From positions 3,038,001 to 3,102,000 of the forward strand of contig JAWZSP010000001.1 in the NCBI GenBank assembly GCA_034401135.1: a DNA stretch of 64,000 bases, in the 5' to 3' direction. The position numbers and the translations under genes were made by a program. A model generated the notes under the pieces. That model saw only the letters and a list, made by a program, of their open reading frames with translations. It was not told the origin of the DNA and searched no databases. Positions 11,585-21,260 of the stretch are shown in pieces (the first letter of the stretch is position 1; each line of letters begins with the position of its first letter). The stretch is from Volutella citrinella (lineage: Eukaryota; Ascomycota; Sordariomycetes; Hypocreales; Nectriaceae).

Positions 11585-13694
11585 AGCGGCTCGACCCAGG
11601 TCTCGATGAGCGACGGCAAGCGCACACCAATGGACTCAAACGCTCGGCGCTACTTGATGTGGCTACCAAAGCGTCTACAGGCCTCGTCTCGTGTCTGAAA
11701 CAGTGGCAGACTGGGCGGGCCAATGATGGTCTGTGGTGCATCCATCTCAATGCAACATGAAGGGCAGTCGAGGGCGCCTATGGAAATGGAATTAAAAAAA
11801 AAAAGGGAGAACGGCATGGCATCGGCCGGAGTTTATTGGTTTGGGGGAATAAATAAGCCTGTACAACTACAATTGGGACCGACGAGGTGAGTGATTGATT
11901 GTCGACCGGCCACGATGGCAGGCGAAGGGAATCACAGTTTGAGATGTTGGTGGATGACGCCTTGAAGGGCAAGGGAGTACACGATCGATTTACCACCGTG
12001 TTGGAACGGTCAGACCAGATAGATGAAGCAGAAGCCTAAGCCTAAGCCTCGGCAGGCTCAGATGGAATACAATGAAGAGCAGGCAGCCAGCGATGCGACG
12101 AATCCTCATTGCCTCATGCGAACCAAGCATTGAGTCAAAGTGCCCTCCGTTTCAAATGTTTGGGCCGCGTTCCCCTGGCCGTTTGTCTCGGAATCTGTTG
12201 CAGATCTGCCCGTGCTGGGGCCGTCCGTCTGCCGGCGGAGCAGTGCATTTGATTGTTTGCATGACACGTTCGGTTGCCGTATTCGCTGGTTTCTAGTTCG
12301 CCTGGCTCGACCCACGGAAGACCGGCCAGATGCTGGCCAGGGGACGCAGCGCGCCGAGAGTCGACCGATTGGAGCGGTATACCGCGAGAAGTGGCAGCGG
12401 ATCGACCAAATGGAAGAGTACCAGCGTATTAGCCGGAGCAAAAAGAAAGCAGGTCCGGGTTCCTGTGTTGTTTATGGCCGTTGCTCTGGTCTTCTCGGCA
12501 GCCACCGCCGCCACCGCTGCTGGTGTCGCGGCTCGGGAGGAATACATTGTGATACACGTCGGGGGAGCGACATTGCCCCTGGTCCCTGTGGCCCCGTTGC
12601 CTGGCCACTGGACATTCTGTAATGCGTAATGCGCCTCAACCTCTGGGGCTGCAGGCTCCCAGCACGGTGGCATAGGTAGTGGAGGCCCCCTGCCCACGGG
12701 GAAGGGGGACACTGTCGCCGCCCGGGTGGCCCATCACACAGGGACTCAGTGGAAGTGGCCGGGGATGGGCGCTGGAAGGGCACTAAGTTGCCACTAACTT
12801 GGTTCTGGAGTCAGTGGAGTGTCAGCCCTGACAGCACTGAGCAGCCGGCAGGGTGGGGCCCGAAGACGGGCCAGCGGTACCAGCGGTGCTGGCCAGTGAA
12901 GTGTTTGGTTTGTTGGCGTTGCCGGCCCCCAAAGGGTCCAGGCCCAATCCTAATCTGTATCCCGCCCATCCCATAAACATCCATAGCTTCGCTTGGTTTT
13001 GGCACCAGCGCAGAATCCAGCGGATATTATCGATCAAGGCCTTCTGTCCTCTTCGCCTGCTTCAGACCCCAAACTGGCTCTGGTGGAGTTCTTCGTGAGA
13101 ACTGGGCAGAGGACATTCATCCATCCGTCAGAACATCACCGACATTCTCGCCTCGCCTTGTCCTGTTTCGACCGGTCCACCCTGCAGCAAAACATAAACA
13201 CCATCACGATCTCACTATCACCCGCTGGGGACCCACGCCCTGTGCCTAGCCTCGCCTGCCGACGGATACGGCGCCTTGCAAATCAACCTCCATCGCCCCG
13301 GCCCACCTTTCCAGGAGTTGGCCTCGTCTGATTTGCCTGGCCCTTTCGAGTTCCACGACTCGGCCCGCCTTCTACTACACCACCACAGCACCAGCGAAGC
13401 AACAACGAGCGGGCCCCGATCCCACGTCGTCGAGCAAAGCCGAATTGCTGCTGCCGTCGCACTGCTCGCTGTTTGGCTATCCAGCCCCTCGACTCGACTT
13501 GACAACACAACACACGCACACGCACACGCACACGCATACGCACACAGACTGTCGCGCGGGCGCCTTCTTCTCTGTGTGGCCTCGAGCCCCGTCGTCACGA
13601 CGCAGCCATCCCTCTCTTCGAGCGAACCGAGCCTTGCTTTTTCGTCCCCGGCCCCTCCGCATCGCCTGCCAGCTACCAGAGACGTCGCTGCGCG
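11585..13694. other. Intergenic region with long leader of the She3-like gene
   Basis: 2.1 kb. The first part should be the PTA1 3' UTR (an A-rich run at about 11792). A short CCTAAG repeat (three units) is at 12032-12049. From about 13000 the sequence becomes C/T- and CA-rich and probably forms the transcribed leader of the downstream gene. I find no convincing gene on either strand. Confidence 0.4.
13503..13548. repeat. CA/CACACG microsatellite
   Basis: Imperfect run of CACACG units with flanking CA dinucleotides. It lies about 150 bases upstream of the putative first coding exon of the She3-like gene, probably inside its 5' leader. Confidence 0.8.
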
Positions 13695-15168
13695 ATGCAC
13701 CGAAATCGACTACAGAAGAAAGACTTCACCATCCACAAAGACACCTCCAACGGTATGCATACACGCTGGACCTGCTGTCCTCAATATCCTTGAAACGCCA
13801 CTCCCCCCCACATTCATCCTGCCTGCTTCCGTGCGCGACGCCGGTCCATGCATCTTCTCTCTTTCACCCAGCCATACGGCCAGTACCTGCTGTGGCCGGC
13901 CATTGCTTCAGTCTCGTCGGCCCCCAATCCCCGCCGTCTTCCCTCCGTGCGAAAATTCGCCCTGCTGACTCTGACATCTCCAACCAGCTGCTACGTTCCT
14001 CCCCGCCAGAGCTGCCGACGTGCATGGTCCCGTTGACGCACCTCTTCACCCCGCCTCGACAGGCGCCATCAATAGCATGAAGAGTCGAAGCCCTGCTCAA
14101 TACAAGCCTGGCTTGAACAGGTCCAGCACCATCCGGAGCGTCCCGAGCTTCGAGGGATCCCAGTCGAGCCCAGAAAGCAAACACAGCGCCTTTTCAAGTA
14201 GCGTAAACAGCAATACGAGCGCCCTGTCCACCATGGACGGCAGTCAGCAAAACGGCAAATCGCCCACTCCCTCCAAGCTAAAATCCGAACCCACAGCCAC
14301 CGCAAACCCGAGCAGATGGAGTTCTGGCGCCGTGAGGGTGATAGAGCCATCCTCGGAACAGGATACTTCTGTCCTATCCGAGAACCAGGAGCAGACGGAC
14401 GGCCAATGGGACTCCACAATCGGCAAGGCAGGTCTGGGAAAGACCGGACGCGTCATCAACAAGCTCGTCAGCGACAACGAGGCCCTGAAGCGAGACATCC
14501 AGATCGAGAGGTTGCGAGCGGAAGAATCGAAACAAGCTGCGAAATTGCTGGAGGACAAGATGGATCGCATCGTCAACGACTACGAGAGCCGACTGCTGGA
14601 AGCCAACGTTACCAAAACACTGCTGGCCCGCAAGGAGCGACAAGTCGAGACATTAAGCGCGACGGTAGAGGCAGAAAAGAAGAAGACTGCGGATGCCCTC
14701 GACCGCGAGAAGATCTGGCGCGATGAGCTGGAGAAGACCAAGGCGGAAGCCATTGCCAAGGTCGAAGAGGCGACGACATACGCGCAGCTCATGGACGGCC
14801 GCTACAATGCAATTTCCTCACATTGGCGACAGCAGGGCGACGAGGTCAAGAGAGCCGTCTCCCACATGAAGACGGAGATTGACCAGCTCGTCGACGAGCG
14901 CCGAAACGACGACGACAAGATCCAGACCCTGAGGGACCTCTGCGACCAGCAAGACAGCAACATCAAGCAGCTGCGGCAGGAGAAGGAAGTGATTGTGCGC
15001 ATGTTTGCGGAATACAAAAAGGAGCAGGAGGACGGCCTCCGAGACATCAAGACCAACGCGAAGAAGACGGAAGAGGAGCAGGAGCGGCTGCTGCAAGAGG
15101 CGCGGGACACGGCCAACAAGCTCAAGTGGGCCCTCAATGTCAAGGAGAACGTCAAGGGGGCGCAATAA
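13695..15168 (+). CDS. She3-like coiled-coil protein (SWI5-dependent HO expression protein 3 family)
   Basis: Preferred model has two exons, 13695..13752 and 14063..15168 (387 aa). The first exon starts MHRNRLQKKDF, ends at a GTATGC donor and joins in frame to GAINSMKSRSP. If the intron is purely in the 5' UTR, translation starts at ATG 14077 (363 aa). After a Ser-rich N-terminal region, the protein has RVINKLVSDNEALKRDI and then an almost continuous coiled coil to the end (ERLRAEESKQAAKLLEDK, LLARKERQVETLSA, DLCDQQDSNIKQLRQEKE). The conserved block around NKLVSDNEALKRDIQIERL is what I recall for filamentous-fungal She3-family proteins. Yeast She3 links mRNA cargo to Myo4, but a role in mRNA transport here is inference. 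Gene call is firm; family name is moderate. Confidence 0.7.
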
Positions 15169-15780
15169 GAGCGCGCTTGAGCAACTCGGGGACATACCTC
15201 GACGCCTTGATTATCACGACGATAAGCGGCCTCCCACATCCCGCATCCCGCACATTTTACCTACCTTGCCTTGTTGATGATGATGCCCTCACACACATCC
15301 TTATGCATCACTTTGCTGCTGCCAGGCCGGCATGGTTCACGCTGTTGTTGTGAGCGTTTTGTCCCCGCGCCTGTTTGTCATATAGACGGATGGATAATTT
15401 TTTCTTCACTTTTCGTCACGACTGGATACACATGTTTACGCCCCACCGGGTATCCCTAAGCCCCTATATGGACGGGCGGGGCAGATATTACTTTTTGGGG
15501 TTTCTCGGCGTTGATGGGTGTATATTCATTCATTTCTACAAAGGCTTGGCTTCACGCTGTCGGTCTAGACCGAGGCTGATTTTGATATCACCAGGCACAT
15601 CTGGACTGGGCCCTCTTGGGCATGGGCAAAAAGGGAACTTCTAGAAAGATCGATGAGATGACCAAACACATGTACAGATTACTTTCTTGGCGATGCTTGG
15701 GTGAGATGGTATACCCCAGCTGCAAATGAACATAATGTTTGACCAATTCCCGTGTTACCGATGCTCCATGACCGTGCCTC
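15169..15780. other. Convergent 3' intergenic region
   Basis: 612 bases between the stops of the She3-like gene and the orphan minus-strand gene. Presumed 3' UTRs. No gene seen. Confidence 0.5.
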
Positions 15781-17297
15781 CTAAAGTCGTTCCTCCTTTG
15801 AATCTACATTCACATCCATCAATGCCTGGTAGCTGAGTGGCTCTGCCAGACCATTAAGTAGGCATGGGCTCTCGCCGCTCATGTTGGTTTCGGGAGTGGG
15901 CAGCGCGCCTTCACCAACGTTTGTGGGCTTCAAGGGCGCAAACATGCCGACGACCTGGCTCGGTGGAGAGTCTGAATCAAGGAGGCAAGCCTGTGAAGGC
16001 CTTGAAGGTGTTGTGGGGGCTGCAGTCTCTCGATCGTCGCGGACCAATTTGCTTGGAGATGAACAATCGATCAGCTCGACTTCGATCGGACGTGGCGTTT
16101 TTGATGTGGCAGCTCCCAAGTCTGAGAGGTCCTCCGCTATAAATATGGGTGCGGCAGCCTCAACGCAAGGGGCAATGCCTCCTTGTACCCTCCCGAGCCC
16201 ATCGATGGCTGGTCGTCGCCGTCGCCGGGATGCTGTGGCTTTGTCCTTTGGAGCACTGGGCGACCTGCAAGCGAACTTGTACCCAGAGAAAGGCAAGAAA
16301 TCAACATGGTGATCTTGATTCTGTGTTCTTCTGAGTGGATAGAACATCGGGTCTGGAACAAGGCGCCCGTTTTTCTCCTTGCCATCAACTCGGAGGGAGA
16401 CTGCGGATTGGATCTCCTCGTACTTTTCAGCTTCAGCCACGGTACCAGGCTTGACATAAGTCAGAGCAGCTAGTCCTGTATGGGTCATGCATCTAAAAGA
16501 CAATAACATAGGATCTTTGTCTTCGCTGAAGACGAAATTGACGGGGCTCAATGTGGGACACTGCTCGTGTTAGCAACTGCAAGGACCTTGGGTGACACAC
16601 TAACCATGAAGCTACAAAGGTTCTCGAGCCTCTGGATGAGCAACTGCACATCATCTTCACTGTTGTCACTGCCGATGTACACTAGGTCACCCCTCATGTT
16701 ATGCGTCGTTCTGCAGCCCGTGCCTTGTGTGAGACGCTCGAATGCCGATTGCCCTGAGTCAAACTCGATGAAATCGTAGTGGGACAGCAAGATGTCCAAA
16801 GTCAGTCCCTCCAGCCTCTCGAGCCCTCGCCACACGGCTCTGTACCGGCAGGATCCGACAAAGTCAGGATAACGATAGGCATCATATGCGCTCCAGTTGG
16901 GCGCTCCGTTATCGTAAGAGGACCATGGGGTAACAAGTGGCTCATCCGAGATGATTTTGACATCTGATATTCCATTGTCGAGATCGATTTCGTCGTCGTC
17001 GTCTGATTCGACCAGGGCGATGTCTTTAGTTGTCATTCGTCCCAGTTTGCCTTGTATCCAAGCCGAGATCTCCTCATGACTCTCAGCCAGTGCAATGACT
17101 TTGAACCATGGAGCCTCTGGTTCATAGAGAATCTCAAAAAGATTGCACTTTGCGCATCTCGTTAGTTGGCTCTTCGGAGTCCTGGGGTACAATCATACAG
17201 GGCTGAAATTGGCTAACGCCTGGTTGATTATGTCTGCAACTCCGGAGGGCAGAAGGGGTGGGTTGCAAGTAATGTAGAATTCCTTGCAGGATGTCAT
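15781..17297 (-). CDS. Uncharacterised fungal protein
   Basis: Three exons on the minus strand: 17297..17199, 17147..16605, 16560..15781 (473 aa). The start is the ATG at 17297 (MTSCKEFYITC), with an intron donor GTATGA and branch CTAAC. The next intron (GTTAGT donor, CTAAC branch) removes an in-frame stop. I do not recognise a named domain. The first 70 residues (FKVIALAESHEEISAWIQGKL) look like a small alpha/beta, possibly KH-like, fold. An Asp-rich patch (ESDDDDEIDLD) follows, then a region rich in aromatic residues (WSSYDNGAPNWSAYDAYRYPDF). The C-terminal 200 residues are Ser/Pro-rich and probably disordered, with a basic SRRRRRPA patch. It is transcribed divergently from another orphan gene 403 bp away. 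Confidence 0.7.
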
Positions 17298-17700
17298 GAC
17301 AATGAATAGGACCGACACGCAAAACAGAACCACTACAAGTGAAGTTGAACTTGTTAACAAGAAAGAATGATGTTAGCAGGAAAGCTATGGGGTTCAAATG
17401 TTGAGGAGCAGGCACCCGTTAGTGGGAGATGCCTCGGGTGCCACCGTTTGCCAGCCGTTGCCAGTTGGCAAACTACACCGGGCGGTGAGGAAGGAACAAA
17501 CGGCCACTGGTGATCGAACAAACAAACAAGCAAGTTGCAGGCAAGTCCCACCCAAGCGTTCTTGTGCGTCTGCATTCACCCTGTCAATCTCGGGTTGAGC
17601 TGTCCTCCATCTGAGCCCCCTGCTTCTGCAAACATTTCCAGCCCTCCTATGCTCAAACACCTCCACCACCTTTCCACGCCCTTTCTACCCGCACTACACA
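17298..17700. promoter_or_regulatory. Divergent promoter between two orphan genes
   Basis: 403 bases separate the two start codons, short enough to act as one bidirectional promoter. No named operator was recognised. Confidence 0.45.
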
Positions 17701-18874
17701 ATGGAAAGGCCAGCAAACCATGGCACAAACTTAGGAGATGCACTGAATGCCGCCGAGGAAGCCCTTTTGGGAATCCTCCACAAACTTCGAGTGGTACCCG
17801 GAACACTACAAATGAAGGCCGAAATAGGCCGACTCGCCATCCATGAGATCGAGCCAGCCCTCATTAACCTGGGACAAGGCCCTTCTTGGCCCTTGAGCCA
17901 GGTCGTCTCAACGTTGAATTCCATCCCGAAGCGCAACATCGGTTTCTTCCCCATTCTGACGACACAAGCGGCCGAGGTCAACGGGATACCCATCTTGGGC
18001 AAGTATAGAGGAGAACCATGGAAAGTAGCTGAAAAGGCCGTGTACTATGATCTGGCATGCGGATCAACCGACGGGCGTCAGCTTTTTGTGATCGAGGTCA
18101 ACGCCAAGACCTTTGTCTACCGCTGTCGGAGCGTACAAACGCAAGAGCTGGGTTGCGTGCCAGTCCACTGCCCAAGGCGTGCTTGGGATGCCAAAATATC
18201 AGTGCTCCGTTCCTCCTATGAGGATATCCCCGAAAGCCTCGAGACTTTTGCAGAAGGCCTCATCGACTCCCTTGGGGTTGATGTCAAGATGTGAGTCAGC
18301 CCCAGCTCTGAAACACTAAACATCAGATGTTATTGAAAACTGATCAAATTAAAGCGATGGGGATTCTTCAATGTTAGAGCTTCGTTTTCAGTTGAAGAAA
18401 AGCCTTCGCTCTCCTTGGCGGGTGGATGGAGTGACAATCCGCCAGATTGCCTCGCACGAAGTGCTCTCACAAAAAACCAGCCGGCTTCACATCAGCATGA
18501 CCAGACGAATGCAACGATCTATGGATCAAAAGCCTACGGATCCGTTAGTCTTTCACTGTCCCCTAGATCCTCCAACGACCGAACAGATACCAGGCCCACC
18601 GGGGCAATGGTTTGAGGTTTCGATAACCTCAACAAGGGTGGACGAACTCCTCGGAGAAAACCAAGGATTGAAGTTTGGAGATGCAACGGGATGGACAATA
18701 GAGCAGTTCAAGGAGGAAGGAATTTTGCGGGACATCTGTAAGCCGGCATTGCTTCTTATTCCATGCATGGACAGCATAGGTGACTCGAATCTGAATGGGC
18801 AAGGGCCAAAGGTGAAGGGGTTTTCTAAGAGTTCAAGGGCAGATACGACAGGCAAGGACTTTAATTTTTGGTGA
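17701..18874 (+). CDS. Uncharacterised fungal protein (possibly DUF7905-like)
   Basis: Two exons, 17701..18290 and 18355..18874 (369 aa), joined in frame at a GTGAGT donor. The ATG has a good context (CACAATGG). The protein has no signal peptide or membrane helix. It shows a mixed alpha/beta pattern with distinctive stretches such as LKAEIGRLAIHEIEP-like (residues about 38-55), FVIEVNAKTFVYRCR, VHCPRRAWDAKISVLRS and FAEGLIDSLGV. These remind me of an uncharacterised fungal family (DUF7905), but that is recollection, not a search. No catalytic motif is visible. Its divergent neighbour is also unrecognised, and the shared promoter hints at co-expression. Confidence 0.72.
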
Positions 18875-19207
18875 TGGATGGCACATACCGGCCTACATGG
18901 GTTTGGGACTTTGAAGGGTCCGAAATAGAAGCCAGAATTCTGGCCTGATCCTCACATTTCCCCTTCCCCTACAACGGAATAGGCAACCTTGCCCGAAACT
19001 AACCCCCGCAGAAAAGGGACCCGCCAGGCTCCCTGCTCAGTGTACAGACCAGGGATCAGTGCCCGTAGTGGGCTGCTTGGCTTGGTGTCTGTTGATGAAG
19101 CGAGAAGCATTTCAATAATCACCCGTCCATGTCGACATGCGCGCACTCTCGCAGCCTACATCTTGCCAATCTGACGACACAATCGACAAACAGCCAGCCT
19201 CTCAACC
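18875..19207. other. Tandem intergenic spacer
   Basis: 333 bases between the orphan gene stop and the dehydrogenase start. Presumed 3' UTR plus promoter. No feature seen. Confidence 0.45.
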
Positions 19208-20799
19208 ATGTTTGGACTCGTGGTATTAGGGTCGTTACTGGTCTTCCTGGGTGTCCTCGCCGCACTCTTTCGCGCCAATCGTGCCCTACTCAGGACGCCA
19301 TCTGAGGTCCTTCAGTATGCATCAGCACCACTCACGAAGCAGCAGGTTCTGAACACCTTTGAACGTGTCAAGAAGGATGGGATCGACTGGGTTGCACACT
19401 GTCCCCGTGTCAAGGCCCCTCGTCGGTACGTTGTCGTGGGCGGGTCGGGTAAGCTCTCCTCGCGCCCAGTATTCGTTCCCCTCTCTGAGGCAGCGATGAA
19501 AGCGCGCAGATGCTGACAATCTCTGGTCACACCTGCGCAGGCCTGGTTGGTGGCAAGCTTGTCGCACACCTGCTGGCTCGCGGCACACCTCCCGAGGCGA
19601 TCCGCATCGTGGACCTGAATCCGCCGACAGACGAAGCGGTGCAGGCCCATTTCAAGGCGGCAGCGAGGAGTGGGGGAGGGGGAGGGGGAGGGGGACGCAG
19701 AGCAGGAAGGCCGGGGGAGTTCGTTGTGGACTTTGTGGCTACCAACATCGCCAAGGCGGGCAGCGTCACGGCGGCCTTCGATGCTCCGTGGCCGGCATCT
19801 GTGGCCGCGTTGCCTCTGACCGTGTTCCACAATGCCGCCGTTATTCGTTTCGCAGAGCGGTCGCCGCTCATGTACCACCGCGTGGAGCAAGTCAATGTCG
19901 TCGGCACCGCCCACGTCGTTGCCGCGGCCCGAGCCGCGGGCGCTGGAATCCTCGTAGCCACTTCCAGCTCCATGGTCAACGCCCAGAGTGTCCCATGGCT
20001 CGACTTGTTGTGCCCGTGGCGCCAGGACCCCAGTCTGTCCCAGGTGCTAACCGAGTCCGACTTTGACGTGCCCCTTCGCGCCGCCAACGACTTTCCGACC
20101 AACTACAACCGCTCCAAGGCCGAAGCCGAGAGGCTTGTCTGCAGCGCCGATGCCGGGCCCCACTCCTCCGACGCAGCGCCAAAGGGTCTCATGCGCACCG
20201 GCGCCATCCGCCCTGGCAACGCCATCTACGGCGGCCGGGCCGACGTGCTCATAGGCGCGCTGTTGCAGCGGAGGCAGGTCGCTACCTTCTCGGCGCCTTG
20301 GATACAGAACACCATCTCTGCCGAGAACGCCGCATTGGCGCACATCCAGCTCGAGGACGCCCTGCTGAGCCCGCACGTCGACTCCGTCGCGGGACGGCCG
20401 TTCCTGGTAACCGACTCTGGGCCCGCGCTTCGTTATCGGGATATATATACAATTCTCAGCGCGACGAGCGCTACCGGCTTCAAAGTCGACTACCCGCCGC
20501 CCATCCTGCTGATCCTGCTTGCGTATGTCGTCGAGGCGTGGGATGTATCCATGGTGCGCTTCCCCTTTCTCCGCCGGCGGCTGGGTCCGGTGCCCCATCC
20601 TCTCATCCAGCTGCAGCCGGCTTGTGTGACTGCGTCGAGCACTGTTGTTCTCGATGACTCCTTGGCGAGGAGGCCTCTCGGTGAGGGTGGGTTCGGGTAT
20701 GACGCAGCCTGCACATCGGTCGAGGGCATCTGCGCCCAAGTTGTGGCTTGGAATGACTGGGCCAAGAGGGACGAGGGCTTGGCGCATAGAGAGGGGTGA
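19208..20799 (+). CDS. 3-beta-hydroxysteroid dehydrogenase/isomerase-like NAD(P)-dependent enzyme, membrane-anchored
   Basis: Two exons, 19208..19448 and 19541..20799 (499 aa). Residues 3-22 form an N-terminal hydrophobic anchor (LVVLGSLLVFLGVLAALF). The Rossmann nucleotide-binding motif VVVGGSGLVGGKL (GxxGxxG) spans the exon junction at about 75-87. The extended-SDR catalytic pair YxxxK is seen as YNRSK at about 269-273, and DLNPP after the second strand is where the cofactor ribose is usually bound. The C-terminal half has a second hydrophobic stretch (PILLILLAYVVEAW). The family oxidises 3-hydroxysteroids or related alcohols, including Erg26-type sterol intermediates, but this protein is longer than Erg26 (about 350 aa), so the substrate is open. 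A poly-Gly run at about 125-132 is encoded by a GGGGGA repeat. Confidence 0.85.
19672..19695 (+). repeat. (GGGGGA)4 coding hexanucleotide repeat
   Basis: Four G5 runs separated by single A residues inside the dehydrogenase exon, encoding a Gly run. The pattern meets the usual four-run criterion for an intramolecular G-quadruplex on the coding strand. Confidence 0.85.
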
Positions 20800-21260
20800 G
20801 AGCATGAGGGCCTCGCGTCGTCATCCCACCGGCCCGCTCCGAGTGCGCATGCAGATGGGGAAGCTACAGCAGGATTGGGGGCGAGAGGAGGCGCCGGCGC
20901 CGGGTATCATTATATTGATTCAAAGAAAGAATGACTCCGTGGCCCTGGCTTACTGTAGCATCTTTCATAAACGCCTCTATAATTGTAAACTCTCGACCTT
21001 CTCACAGCAGCAATGTTTTGAAACAGCCTCGCCAGAATCCCCATTTGCAAAATGCCTCGGGATGAAGGAAAGCAAAATATGAGGGAAAGAAGAGACATTG
21101 AACATATGGTAGTGAGCTCAACCCATTCGTACCGTGCATGGTCCCTGGGTAGGGGGCGCCTCTACTTGCTAAAAAAAAGGGAAGAAGAAAAAAACCGCCC
21201 AAAGGCATCTCGTCTTTCGTCCCTTGACGTTTCTCATCGCCGAGCCATGGCCACGGGCTT
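20800..21260. other. Convergent 3' intergenic region
   Basis: 461 bases between the stops of the dehydrogenase and the Zn2Cys6 factor. Presumed 3' UTRs. No gene seen. Confidence 0.5.

Noticed and set aside
12032..12049. CCTAAG triple repeat as a possible telomere-like sequence
   Set aside because: Only three units and not the fungal CCCTAA repeat; surrounded by normal genes.
12293..12712. Minus-strand open frame of 139 codons between PTA1 and the She3-like gene
   Set aside because: Overlapped by equally long frames on the plus strand; no motif and no plausible start context.
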